From Dongia_B sp964406155 (GTDB taxonomy: Bacteria; Pseudomonadota; Alphaproteobacteria; Dongiales; Dongiaceae), in contig CAYOQR010000003.1 of NCBI GenBank assembly GCA_964406155.1, forward strand, positions 1 through 64,000: 64,000 bases of DNA, written 5' to 3'. This document shows, piece after piece, positions 18,371 to 26,985 of this stretch (positions within the stretch are counted from its first letter, which is position 1; each line of letters starts with the position of its first letter). Under the pieces are notes generated by a model, which was given only the letters and a program-made list of their open reading frames with translations, ran no database searches and was not told where the DNA came from. The position numbers and the translations under genes were made by a program.

Positions 18371-19378
18371 TTAGCCGGCATAGGCCTTCAGTTCGGCGAT
18401 ATAGCGATCCTTGGCCGCGCGCGGCAGCCAGGCCCCTTCGAAGGCATTCTCGGCGAGTTGCAGCAGCTCGGCTTTGCCGAGATCGACATCCTTCTGCACC
18501 CGCAGATAGTTCTCCGTCATATAGCCGGGGAAATACGCCGGGTCGTCGGAATTGACGGTGACGCGCATGCCGGCCTGCAGCATCTTCGCGATGGCTTCGG
18601 ACTTGCTGCCATCGGTCACATAGGCATTGGAGATCGGGCAGACCGTCAGCGCCAGCTTGCGGCGCTTGATCTCTTCGCAGAGCTTCTTGTCTTCCAGCGA
18701 ATTGACGCCGTGATCGATGCGGTTGACGCCGATATCGCGTACCGTCTGCCAGATATGCGTGACGGAATTCTGCTGATCGACATCGCAATGCATGGTGAGG
18801 AGATAGCCTTCCTCGCGGGCGCGCTGGAACACCTTGGCGAATTTGATCGGCGGATTGTTCTTTTCATCGGAATCGAGGCCGACGCCGATGATCCATTCCT
18901 TATAGGGCAGCGATTGCAGCAGGGTCGTCATGGCGAATTCCGCGCTCCAGTCGCGCAGGAAGCACATGACGAGCTGCGACTGGATGCCGAGCGCCGTTTC
19001 AGCTTCCATCTGGGCCCGGCGGATGCCCCGGATCACCGTGTCGAAGCTAACGCCGCGCGCGGTATGGGCCTGGGGATCGAAGAACATCTCGGTATAGCGG
19101 ACATTCTGCGACCGGGCCTTCTTCAGATAGGCATAGGTCAGATCGAAGAAATCCTGCTCGGTCAGCAGGACGCTCATGCCCTCGTAATAGACCGCGAGGA
19201 AGGAGGGCAGATCGTCGAAATCATAGGCGGCGCGGACCGCCTTCTCGTTCTTATAGGGGAGCTTGATCTTGTTGCGCTTGGCAAGCTGCAGCTTCATGTC
19301 CGGCTCCAGCGTCCCCTCGACATGAACGTGCAGCTCGCATTTCGGCATTTCCTCGATGAATGCCTTCAGCTTGCTCAT
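18371..19378 (-). CDS. Adenosine/adenine deaminase family protein
   Basis: Belongs to the adenosine deaminase superfamily, probably deaminating adenosine, adenine or an N6-substituted purine. Metal ligands are His17 and His19 (ELHVHVEGTLEP), His197, and the Asp pair in NSDDPAYF (277-280); IDHG is at 221-224. GTLEPDMKLQLAKRN, the FFDPQAHTARG segment and VGLDSDEKNNPP resemble small adenine deaminases of the Pseudomonas and yeast type. The usual HAGE box, which holds the catalytic Glu, reads HCDV followed by DQ, so specificity is uncertain. With a separate Ade-type deaminase downstream, adenosine or a modified base is the likelier substrate. The start overlaps the GntR stop (ATGA). Confidence 0.85.
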   Translation of the reverse strand: MSKLKAFIEEMPKCELHVHVEGTLEPDMKLQLAKRNKIKLPYKNEKAVRAAYDFDDLPSFLAVYYEGMSVLLTEQDFFDLTYAYLKKARSQNVRYTEMFFDPQAHTARGVSFDTVIRGIRRAQMEAETALGIQSQLVMCFLRDWSAEFAMTTLLQSLPYKEWIIGVGLDSDEKNNPPIKFAKVFQRAREEGYLLTMHCDVDQQNSVTHIWQTVRDIGVNRIDHGVNSLEDKKLCEEIKRRKLALTVCPISNAYVTDGSKSEAIAKMLQAGMRVTVNSDDPAYFPGYMTENYLRVQKDVDLGKAELLQLAENAFEGAWLPRAAKDRYIAELKAYAG

Positions 19379-20142
19379 GATCTCTCTCCCTTGGCCCGAT
19401 GCTGATGTTTGCCGTTATGCCGATGCGTCGCGACGATCGCGGCGGCCGGCGTCTCCGTGGAAAATGCCGGTGTTGCATTGCTGAAGGCGAGATGCAGAGG
19501 CTGACCCGCCATCACCTCGTCCTCGATGCGATAGCCGCGCGCCACCAGGCGGTAATGCTCGTCCAGCAATTGCTGCGCCTTGGCCCATTGGCGGCGGTCG
19601 ATCAGCACCACCAGGCGCTCATGCTCGTCGCAGAGCTGGCAATGGTCGAATTCGCAGCGATAAAGCGCTTCCAGCAGGCGCGCGCGCCGCTTCAACTGGG
19701 CGTGCAGCTCAATCGCCACCCGGTTCCGCGTGAGGGAGACCAGGAGATCGTGAAACTCCATGCCGAATTCGCCGGCCAGTTGCTCGTTGCCCTGGCCCAT
19801 GGCGGTCTTCTGGCGTTCGATATTGCCGCGCAATTCGGTGAGCAGGCTGAGGCGAGGCCGGTTGCCGAGCTGGGCGATCACGCCCTGCTCCACCATGGTC
19901 AGGGTCTCGAAGACTTCAATGGCCTCGGCCTGGCTGGGCTTGGCGACGAAGGCGCCGCGATTGCGCTCGACCGTGACGAGGCCGTCTTCGGCGAGGCGGA
20001 TCAGGGCCTGGCGGATGACGATACGGCTGACATCGAAGATATCGGCGAGTTCGCGCTCGCCCAATTTGGCGCCGGGCACAAGCCGATGAGCGAGAATCGC
20101 CTCGCAGATCGTCGCTGCAATCTGTTCCGACCGTCCGCTCAC
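19375..20142 (-). CDS. GntR-family (FCD) regulator of adenine genes
   Basis: DNA-binding regulator, probably a repressor of its own operon. The N-terminal winged helix reads EQIAATICEAILAHRLVPGAKLGERELADIFDVSRIVIRQALIRLAEDGLV, a standard GntR domain; a helical FCD effector domain follows with FHDLLVSLTRNR and the His-rich DEHERLVVLID and LDEHYRLV segments that usually bind a metal. I chose the GTG at 20142, preceded by GGAG at eight bases; the frame also opens at a TTG at 20241, but that would place the operator-like repeats inside the gene. It is first in the operon and overlaps the deaminase start. Confidence 0.88.
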   Translation of the reverse strand: MSGRSEQIAATICEAILAHRLVPGAKLGERELADIFDVSRIVIRQALIRLAEDGLVTVERNRGAFVAKPSQAEAIEVFETLTMVEQGVIAQLGNRPRLSLLTELRGNIERQKTAMGQGNEQLAGEFGMEFHDLLVSLTRNRVAIELHAQLKRRARLLEALYRCEFDHCQLCDEHERLVVLIDRRQWAKAQQLLDEHYRLVARGYRIEDEVMAGQPLHLAFSNATPAFSTETPAAAIVATHRHNGKHQHRAKGERS

Positions 20143-20212
20143 CCTGTCCGCTCCATAGACTGGCCCGCCCTCGCGCCGGTGATGCCCGTCGCGTTGTCCT
20201 GGATCAAATAGG

Positions 20213-20263
20213 CTATCCAAAGAGGATAGATTGGATACCAATTTATACAGACGAGGTATCCAA
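20213..20263. promoter_or_regulatory. Operator-like inverted repeats upstream of gntR
   Basis: TTGGATACC (20231-20239) faces GGTATCCAA (20255-20263) with a 15-base spacer, a perfect 9-base inverted repeat. The left unit extends to TTGGATACCAA, itself TTGG-N3-CCAA. A further pair, CTATCC-AAAGA-GGATAG, lies at 20213-20229 and shares the core TATCC. The block is about 70 bases upstream of the GntR start and suits a FadR-type dimer; binding by this GntR is inferred. Confidence 0.7.
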
Positions 20264-20338
20264 ATGCAAGCCTGGAAGCCTTGCGGAAATCATTCCTGGC
20301 AAGCCATTAGGGCCGAACCACCGTCGGACGGTCAGCTT

Positions 20339-20809
20339 TCAGAGCTTCTTCTCCATGAAAACGCTGAGCGGATCATCCATAGGGTAATCTCCGAACGGTC
20401 CGCAGCGATCGAAGCCCATGGCCGCGAAGAGGCCGAGCGCCTCCGGTTGATAGATGCCGGTTTCGAGTCGCATCAACGGCAGTCCGAGCTGCCGCGTTTC
20501 TTCCTCCAGCCGCACGAGAATATGCCGGCCGAGACCGTAGCCACGCGCGGATGGCGCCACGAAGATGCGCTTGATCTCGGCATAGTCGCTGCCGTGCACC
20601 CTGATGGCGCCGCAGCCGCTGTAATCCGCATCCAGCCGGATGGCGAAGAAGCGGATATCGGGCGCCGCCAGGGCCTCGATATCGAGGAGATGATTGCTCT
20701 CCGCCGGATAGAGCCCCTCCATATAGCGGTCAAGCTCCCGCACCAAAGCGGTGACCGGCGGATGACGCGGATCGGCCCGTTCCACGCTGATCGTCTTCGG
20801 CTCGCGCAT
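20339..20809 (-). CDS. GNAT N-acetyltransferase
   Basis: Acetyl-CoA-dependent acetyltransferase of unknown substrate. The 156-residue protein shows the GNAT core: AEIKRIFVAPSARGYGLGRHILVRLEEE, in which RGYGLG is the acetyl-CoA-binding Q/R-x-x-G-x-G/A motif, followed by LETGIYQPEALGLFAAMGFDRCG, the usual strand-helix end. The MexxLYPAESNH opening segment is common in small proteobacterial GNATs. The ATG at 20809 has a strong GGAGG site upstream; an ATG at 20836 is also in frame. It lies 33 bases after the OYE/FAD oxidoreductase gene on the same strand and may be co-transcribed with it. Confidence 0.88.
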   Translation of the reverse strand: MREPKTISVERADPRHPPVTALVRELDRYMEGLYPAESNHLLDIEALAAPDIRFFAIRLDADYSGCGAIRVHGSDYAEIKRIFVAPSARGYGLGRHILVRLEEETRQLGLPLMRLETGIYQPEALGLFAAMGFDRCGPFGDYPMDDPLSVFMEKKL

Positions 20810-20842
20810 CCCGCCCTCCTTCAAGCTGTTCCGCATCCTGAC

Positions 20843-22798
20843 CTATATCCGCATCGCGGCCTTCAGTCCCTCGAAAACCGCTTCCTCCGCCGTCCGCGGC
20901 GTGACCGCGTCACCGATCGGCCAGACCGTGATCCCCTGCGCCCGGAGCGGCACCAGCAGATCGTCCACCGGCCGGTGCGGCGTGACCAGGACGACGGTTT
21001 CGACATCCGTCAGCACGACCGGCTCCTGCGAGGCCGTGTGCAGGAAATAGGCCGTGCCGGCATCGGCACCGTAGAAGCGCATGAAAGGTAGCATCTCCAC
21101 GCCGAGGCGATGCAGCCGCGCGATGGCGGCATCACGCACATAATTCTGGATGCTGATGCCGGGGCAGATGCCATTCACCGCCAGACGGACATGGGCGCCC
21201 TCGACGGCCAGTTTCTCGGCGATGCCGATGCCGCGCCAATCGGCCAGCCAGTCATAGATCACGACCCGGCCGCCGGTCGCCGCCCGGCTGGCGATCACAT
21301 CGTTGCCAAGCACCACGCCGATCCCCTCGCCCTGCTCGATGCTCGGCATGGTTTGCAAACTGCCCGTCGCCAGGATGACGGCATCGGGCCTTTCCTGCAC
21401 GACAAGCTCCGGCGTCACTTCGGTCTTCAGGCGAAGCGTCACGCCCTGCAGCTCCATCTCACGGGCGAGGTGGGTGACAATGCCGCCGAATTCGCTGCGA
21501 TGGGGGAGCAATTGCGCGAGCTGCGCCTGGCCGCCGAGACGCGCGCTCTTCTCATAGAGCGTCACCTGATGGCCAAGCTCGCCGGCAACCGCCGCCGCCT
21601 TCATGCCGCCCGGCCCACCGCCGATCACCATCACCTTGCGCGGCCTGGAGGCTCTCACGCGCGGCCCGAATATCAGCTCGCGGCCGGTCTCGGGATGCTG
21701 GATGCAGGAGATCGACAGACCCAACTGGGCATGGCCGATACAGGCCTGGTTGCAGGCGATGCAAGCACGGATATCCTCCACCCGACCCGCCTGCGCCTTT
21801 CGCGGCATCTCCGGATCGCAGATCATGGCGCGGGTCATGCCGCAGAGATCGGCGGCACCTTCGGCCAGAATCCGCTCTGCTTCCTGCGGCTGGTTGATAC
21901 GCCCGGCGACCAGAACCGGTTTGGCGACCGCCTGTTTCAGCCGCTTGGCGAAGGACGCCAGATAAGCATTGCGAACCGTCATCGGCGGGGCGATATGGAC
22001 CGCGCCGGCCGCCGAAGCCGAGGTGCCGGCGATGACGTTGAAGTAATCAAGCTCAACGGCCAAGGCCCGGCAAATTGCCAGCGTCTCGTTTTCTGAAATG
22101 CCGTCGGCATCGAATTCATTGGCCGAGAAGCGCAGCCCGACGATCAACTCCGCCGGGGCGAGGTCGCGGATCGCGGCGATCACCTCACGGGTGAAGCGCA
22201 GGCGGTTGTCGAAGGAGCCGCCATATTCGTCCTGCCGCGCATTGATCTTCCCGGTCCAGAATTGCGACGGCAGATAACCGTGGCTGGCGACGATCTCCAC
22301 GCCATCGGCACCCGCCTCGGCCAGACGCCGCGCCGCCTGGCCATAGCCCTGCACGATCTCGGCGATCTCCTCGCGTGCCAGACTTCGGGGCACGATGCGG
22401 AAGCGTTCGGCCGGCGCCACCGAAGCGGAATAGGCCGATTGCATGATGCCGTCGCGCCGCCCCAGCAATTCCCGGCCGGGATGGAACAGTTGCACAAAAG
22501 CACGGGCACCTTCCGCCTTGATCGCCTGGAACAGCCGGCGGTAATGCGGAATGCACGCATCATCGGCGGCCATCAGCACTTCCGACGTATAGCAGGCGGT
22601 GTCATGCACGCCGACGACCTGGACGATGATGAGACCCGCCCCTCCCGCCGCCCGTCGCCGCTGATAGGCAATCAGCGCGTCACTCGGCAGACCCTGGCGT
22701 GCGAGATCGGTGTCATGCCCGGTCGAGACGATGCGATTCGCGATCTCGATACCCTTGATGCGCAGGGGCGAGAAGAGATGCGGAAACATCTGCGGCAT
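20843..22798 (-). CDS. OYE-type NADH:flavin oxidoreductase with FAD domain
   Basis: Three-part flavoprotein resembling 2,4-dienoyl-CoA reductase and trimethylamine dehydrogenase: an N-terminal FMN TIM barrel (LFSPLRIKGIEIANRIV, QFWTGKINARQDEYGGSFDNRLRF), then a [4Fe-4S] motif CIACNQAC followed eleven residues later by Cys, then an FAD/NAD domain (KVMVIGGGPGGMKAAAVA). 651 residues from the ATG at 22798, preceded by GGGAAGG. The cluster spacing Cx2Cx3Cx11C matches dienoyl-CoA reductases, and all four Cys are present, in contrast to the related protein at 59601. Substrate is unknown; demethylation of N-methyl compounds or enoate reduction are both possible. It follows the deo operon by about 150 bases. 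Confidence 0.85.
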   Translation of the reverse strand: MPQMFPHLFSPLRIKGIEIANRIVSTGHDTDLARQGLPSDALIAYQRRRAAGGAGLIIVQVVGVHDTACYTSEVLMAADDACIPHYRRLFQAIKAEGARAFVQLFHPGRELLGRRDGIMQSAYSASVAPAERFRIVPRSLAREEIAEIVQGYGQAARRLAEAGADGVEIVASHGYLPSQFWTGKINARQDEYGGSFDNRLRFTREVIAAIRDLAPAELIVGLRFSANEFDADGISENETLAICRALAVELDYFNVIAGTSASAAGAVHIAPPMTVRNAYLASFAKRLKQAVAKPVLVAGRINQPQEAERILAEGAADLCGMTRAMICDPEMPRKAQAGRVEDIRACIACNQACIGHAQLGLSISCIQHPETGRELIFGPRVRASRPRKVMVIGGGPGGMKAAAVAGELGHQVTLYEKSARLGGQAQLAQLLPHRSEFGGIVTHLAREMELQGVTLRLKTEVTPELVVQERPDAVILATGSLQTMPSIEQGEGIGVVLGNDVIASRAATGGRVVIYDWLADWRGIGIAEKLAVEGAHVRLAVNGICPGISIQNYVRDAAIARLHRLGVEMLPFMRFYGADAGTAYFLHTASQEPVVLTDVETVVLVTPHRPVDDLLVPLRAQGITVWPIGDAVTPRTAEEAVFEGLKAAMRI

Positions 22799-22947
22799 GA
22801 ACGGCAACCTTCCCTGCACGAAGAAGCATCGGCGCCATCCCCGATCCGCGCCGGTCGCCACCTATCCTGCGGCGGCCGGGCAGCCGGCACAACCCGCATT
22901 TTCCGAGCAGACATTGTTCGGTTAACAGTGCCGGGCTAGCCGGTCGG

Positions 22948-24171
22948 TCAGGCGAAGCAATCCTCGCCATGAGCCAGCGGCGCCAGCCCGAGGTGACGGG
23001 CCATGGTCTGGCCCATATCCGCGAAAGTCGGGCGCTGGCCGAGATCGCGCGCCGGCACGCCGGGACCGAACCACAGCATCGGCACATGCTCCCGTGTATG
23101 GTCGGTGCCGTGCCAGGTCGGATCGCAGCCGTGATCGGCGGTGATCAGGGCGAGATCGCCCGGCTGCATCAGGGCTTCCAGTTCCGGCAGCCGCGCATCG
23201 AAGGCTTCCAGCGCCGCCGCATAGCCGGCAATGTCCCGGCGATGCCCGTAGAGCATGTCGAAATCGACCAGATTGGCGAAGATCAAACTGTCCGGCCCCG
23301 CTTCACGCAAGGCCGCCAGGGTCGCATCGAACAACGCCATGTTGTCCTTCGCCGCCACCTTCCGACTGATGCCGCGATGGGCGAAGATATCGGCGATCTT
23401 GCCGATGGAGAGGACACTGCCGCCGCCGGCGACTAACCGGTCGAGCAGGGTTTCACCATGGGGCGGCGTCGTCAGGTCCCGCCGGTTGGGCGTGCGCGCG
23501 AAATTATCCGCGCAATCGCCGAGGAAAGGCCGGGCGATGACACGGGCGACATTGAGCGGCTCCAGCAATTGCTTGGCGAGAACGCAGAGATCGTAGAGGC
23601 GCTGCAGGCCGAATTGTTCCTCATGGACCGCGATCTGGAAGACGGAATCGCTGGAGGTATAGCAGATCGGCTTGCCGGTCCGCAGATGCTCCTCGCCGAG
23701 ATCGCGGATGATGTCGGTGCCGGAGGCATGGCAATCGCCGAGAATGCCTGGCAGATTGCCGCGGTCGATCAGGACCCGGACGATCTCCGGCGGAAAGCAG
23801 GGTTTGGTGTCGGGGAACCCGCCCCAGTCGAACAGCACCGGCAGGCCGGCGATCTCCCAATGGCCGCTGGGCGTGTCCTTGCCGGAGCTGACTTCCGCCG
23901 CATAGCCATAGGCGCCCTGGATCGCACCATCATCGGCGAGGCCCGGCGGCATCCTGCCGCTGCTCGCCGCCGCCGCCCGGCCGAGGCCGAGCCGGGTCAG
24001 GTTGGGGAGATACAGCGCACCGGCACGTCGGCCCGGTTGATCCGCGCCGCCGGCGGCACAGACCTCGGCGATATGGCCCAGCGTATCGGCCCCTGTATCG
24101 CCGAAGCGGGCAGCATCAGCACTGGCACCGATGCCAAATGAATCCATGACGAGGATGATGCCGCGAGCCAT
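22948..24171 (-). CDS. deoB: Phosphopentomutase
   Basis: Interconverts (deoxy)ribose-1-phosphate and (deoxy)ribose-5-phosphate, the step after nucleoside phosphorolysis. 407 residues, the normal DeoB length. Alkaline-phosphatase-superfamily metal motifs are visible: the opening IILVMDSFGIGASADA with the nucleophile-side Asp, GKDTPSGHWEIAG with the phosphorylatable Thr, ANLVDFDMLYGHRRD, and ALITADHGCDPTWHGTDHTREHVP near the C-terminus. The start follows AGGGAGG. It ends the SorC-BMP-ABC-cdd-deoA-deoB operon. Deoxyribose-phosphate aldolase is not in the window, so the final cleavage must be encoded elsewhere. Confidence 0.96.
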   Translation of the reverse strand: MARGIILVMDSFGIGASADAARFGDTGADTLGHIAEVCAAGGADQPGRRAGALYLPNLTRLGLGRAAAASSGRMPPGLADDGAIQGAYGYAAEVSSGKDTPSGHWEIAGLPVLFDWGGFPDTKPCFPPEIVRVLIDRGNLPGILGDCHASGTDIIRDLGEEHLRTGKPICYTSSDSVFQIAVHEEQFGLQRLYDLCVLAKQLLEPLNVARVIARPFLGDCADNFARTPNRRDLTTPPHGETLLDRLVAGGGSVLSIGKIADIFAHRGISRKVAAKDNMALFDATLAALREAGPDSLIFANLVDFDMLYGHRRDIAGYAAALEAFDARLPELEALMQPGDLALITADHGCDPTWHGTDHTREHVPMLWFGPGVPARDLGQRPTFADMGQTMARHLGLAPLAHGEDCFA

Positions 24172-24182
24172 ACTTCGCCTCC

Positions 24183-25556
24183 CTAACTGCGTGACGCGAC
24201 GCCGGCCACGGCCGCCGCGTCGATCCGGGCCTGGATCACCGGCGCGGCGGCGGGCGGGCGGTCATCCAACCGGATCACCCGCTGCAGCGCGGCGACCGCC
24301 GCCGCCGCCGCATCGGCATCGGCTGCATGCACCTTGGCCAGCGGCTCGCCGGCCGCGACCTGCTGGCCGGTCTGGCAGATATCGCTGAGGCCGACCCGGG
24401 GATCGATTGTGTCCTCGGCGCGGCGCCGGCCGCCGCCCAGGGCCACCACGGCGAGGCCGATCTCCCGCGCCTGCATCGCCGACACGAAGCCGCTGCCTAG
24501 CGCCGGACAATCGATGACAACCGGGGCCGGCGCAAGATGCACCGCCGGCCGTTCCAGCAGATCGGCCGGCCCGCCCAGCGCGGCGATCATCCGGGCGAAG
24601 ATCTCAGCGGCCCGGCCATCGGCAAGTGCCGCCTCGGCCTTCCCTCGCCCCTCTTCCACGGTTGCCACGAGACCGCCCAATTGCAGCATCTCGGCGGCAA
24701 GATCCAGGGTCACCGCATGCAAACGCGGATCGGCCCGACGATGGTCCTTGAGGTAATCGACGGTCTCCACCACTTCCAGCGCGTTGCCGGCGGTGCGGCC
24801 CAGCACCTGATTCATGTCGGTCACCAGGGCCGTGGTCTTCAGGCCGGCGCCGGTCGCCACCGCGACGATGCTCTCTGCCAGCTCACGCGCGGCGGCCGGC
24901 GTCGCGGCGAAGGCGCCGTTGCCGCATTTCACATCCATCGCCAGGCCCTGCAGCCCGGCCGCCAGTTTCTTCGAGAGAATCGAGGCGGTGATCAGGGGGA
25001 TGGATTCGACCGTCGCCGTGACGTCGCGGATTGCATAGAAGCGGCGATCCGCCGGGGCGAGATCACCCGTCTGGCCGATGATAGCACAGCCGACTTCCTT
25101 GACCGTGCGACGGAACAGGTCGGATTCCGGCACGGTATTGTAGCCGGGAACGGCACCGAGCTTGTCCAGCGTACCGCCGGTATGGCCAAGTCCCCGGCCG
25201 GAGATCATCGGCACATAGCCACCGCAAGCGGCGACGATGGGCGCCAGCATCAGGCTGACCTTGTCGCCGACACCGCCGGTGGAATGCTTGTCGAGCACCG
25301 GCCCCGGCAGATTGAGGTCGCGCCAGTCCAGCACCGTCCCGGATGCTGTCATCTCGCGGGTCAGCGCAATCCGTTCGGCCATATCCATGCCGCGAAAGAA
25401 AACCGCCATGGCGAAGGCCGCCACCTGGCCCTCGGTGATGGAGGCGTCCTTGATGCCGCGCACGAAAAAGGCGATCTCGGCCGCATCCAGTGCCTGTCCC
25501 TCGCGTTTGCGACGAATGATTTCCTGCGGCAGCATTCCCTGGGGTAACATAGTCAT
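24183..25556 (-). CDS. deoA: Thymidine phosphorylase
   Basis: Phosphorolyses thymidine and deoxyuridine to base and deoxyribose-1-phosphate. 457 residues, slightly longer than E. coli DeoA (440). Family features are LPQEIIRRKREGQALDAAEIAFFVRG, the phosphate-binding LDKHSTGGVGDKVSLMLAP, PMISGRGLGHTGGTLDKL and MDVKCGNGAFAATP. The ATG at 25556 follows the cdd stop by one base. Weak ribosome site, so translation is probably coupled to cdd. Its product goes to DeoB downstream. Confidence 0.95.
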   Translation of the reverse strand: MTMLPQGMLPQEIIRRKREGQALDAAEIAFFVRGIKDASITEGQVAAFAMAVFFRGMDMAERIALTREMTASGTVLDWRDLNLPGPVLDKHSTGGVGDKVSLMLAPIVAACGGYVPMISGRGLGHTGGTLDKLGAVPGYNTVPESDLFRRTVKEVGCAIIGQTGDLAPADRRFYAIRDVTATVESIPLITASILSKKLAAGLQGLAMDVKCGNGAFAATPAAARELAESIVAVATGAGLKTTALVTDMNQVLGRTAGNALEVVETVDYLKDHRRADPRLHAVTLDLAAEMLQLGGLVATVEEGRGKAEAALADGRAAEIFARMIAALGGPADLLERPAVHLAPAPVVIDCPALGSGFVSAMQAREIGLAVVALGGGRRRAEDTIDPRVGLSDICQTGQQVAAGEPLAKVHAADADAAAAAVAALQRVIRLDDRPPAAAPVIQARIDAAAVAGVASRS

Positions 25557-25557
25557 G

Positions 25558-26010
25558 TCATTTACGCTCGAGATGATCCGGGCCGAAGGAGAGCGGCAGC
25601 AGAGCACCCAAGGTCACGCTGCGCCCGGTACCATCCGGGCCGCAGAGATGAACCGGCACATCCTCGGTTGCGAATTCGCGCAAGCGCTGACGACAGCCGC
25701 CGCAAGGCGTCACCAGCTCCGTGCCGCCGGCCATGACCAGTACTTCGGCAATCCGATGCTCCCCGTCCATGATCATGGCGGAGATGGCCGAAGCTTCGGC
25801 GCAATTGCTCTGCGGATAGGCGGCGTTCTCGATATTGCAGCCGGCATAGAGCTTGCCGTTTCGCCCGCGCAGCACCGCGCCGACGGCAAACCGCGAATAC
25901 GGCGCATAGGCCCGCGCCATCGCCTTGCGCGCCAGATCGATCATCTCCGCATCGATCTTGGCCGCATCGCCCCTATCCGTGCCGGGCGCCTCTCCGCGCG
26001 ATGCGCTCAT
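25558..26010 (-). CDS. cdd: Cytidine deaminase
   Basis: Deaminates cytidine and deoxycytidine to uridine and deoxyuridine. The zinc site has the expected NCAEASA (Cys plus the catalytic Glu) and PCGGCRQRLREF (two Cys), and AGCNIENAAYPQ binds substrate; this is the small tetrameric type. Two ATGs compete: 26016 overlaps the permease stop as ATGA but sits only three bases behind AAGGA, while 26010 has the better spacing, so I use 26010 (150 residues, longer than B. subtilis Cdd by a short N-terminal tail). It links the transporter genes to deoA in one operon. Confidence 0.93.
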   Translation of the reverse strand: MSASRGEAPGTDRGDAAKIDAEMIDLARKAMARAYAPYSRFAVGAVLRGRNGKLYAGCNIENAAYPQSNCAEASAISAMIMDGEHRIAEVLVMAGGTELVTPCGGCRQRLREFATEDVPVHLCGPDGTGRSVTLGALLPLSFGPDHLERK

Positions 26011-26012
26011 CT

Positions 26013-26984
26013 TCATCTTTCCTTCACATAGGGGATGCCGCTGGCTTTCGGCGCCACCGCCTTGCCGATGAACCCAGCCAGCAATAGCACCGTCAGGATA
26101 TAGGGCAAGGCCTGGATCAACTGCACCGGCACCTCGCCGATGCCGGCGATCTTCACGCCCTGCATACGGATGGCGATGGCATCGAGGAGACCGAACAGCA
26201 GGCAGGCACCCAGGGTCGGCAGCGGACGCCATTTGCCAAAGATCATCGCGGCCAAGGCGATGAAGCCCTGGCCGGCGCTCATATCGCGGCTGAAGGCGGC
26301 ATTCTGCGCGATCGAGATATAGGTACCGGCCAGCCCCGTCAGCAGACCGCAGATCAGCATCGCCCGGTAGCGCAGCCAGGCGACGGAGACGCCGGCCGTA
26401 TCCACCGCCTCGGGCTTCTCGCCCACCGCCCGCAACCGCAAGCCGAAGCGGGTTTCATTGATCAGCCAATAGATCATCGGAACCGAAAGCAGCGCCACAT
26501 AGACCAGCAGGTTATGACCGCTGATCAGATCGTGATAGATCGCGCCCAGGACGGGAACATCCTGCACGGCATCGGCGCCGGGCAGGCCGACCGGCATGAA
26601 GCGGGCATCCTCGGACAAGGATGGGGTCTGTCCGCCCTGATTGAAAAGCGCCGAGCCGATGACGACGGTGAGGCCCGAGGCGAGGATATTGACGGCGATG
26701 CCACTCACCACCTGGTTGCCCTTCTGGGTGATGCAGGCAAAGCCATGCAGCAGCGCCATGATCACCGCCGTCAGGACACCGGCACCGAGGCCGTACCAGG
26801 CTGAACCGGTCAACGCCGCGACCGTCGCCGCCGCGAAGGCCGCCGCCAACATCTTCCCCTCCAGGCCGATATCGATGATCCCGGAACGCTCCGAAACCAG
26901 CCCGGCCATGGCGCAGAAGATCAGCGGCGTCGCCAGCCTCAAGGTGGCGCTCAAGGTCAGCATGATAGCGTCGAAATCGGTCAT
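26013..26984 (-). CDS. Nucleoside ABC permease (deo operon, second)
   Basis: Inner-membrane permease, 323 residues with about nine hydrophobic stretches. It has the YufQ-type signature TPLIFCAMAGLVSERSGIIDIGLEGKM near residues 20-45 and VGEKPEAVDTAGVSVAWLRYRA as the ATPase-contact loop. Homologous in family to the permease at 11838 but clearly divergent in sequence, so the two transporters are distinct systems. The stop overlaps the cdd region, and the gene lies one base after its partner permease. Given cdd, deoA and deoB downstream, the cargo is probably pyrimidine or deoxyribonucleosides. Confidence 0.9.
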   Translation of the reverse strand: MTDFDAIMLTLSATLRLATPLIFCAMAGLVSERSGIIDIGLEGKMLAAAFAAATVAALTGSAWYGLGAGVLTAVIMALLHGFACITQKGNQVVSGIAVNILASGLTVVIGSALFNQGGQTPSLSEDARFMPVGLPGADAVQDVPVLGAIYHDLISGHNLLVYVALLSVPMIYWLINETRFGLRLRAVGEKPEAVDTAGVSVAWLRYRAMLICGLLTGLAGTYISIAQNAAFSRDMSAGQGFIALAAMIFGKWRPLPTLGACLLFGLLDAIAIRMQGVKIAGIGEVPVQLIQALPYILTVLLLAGFIGKAVAPKASGIPYVKER

Positions 26985-26985
26985 C

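Noticed and set aside
20143..20241. TTG start for GntR giving 288 residues
   Set aside because: It would place the operator-like repeats within the gene and has no ribosome site; GTG 20142 has GGAG at good spacing.
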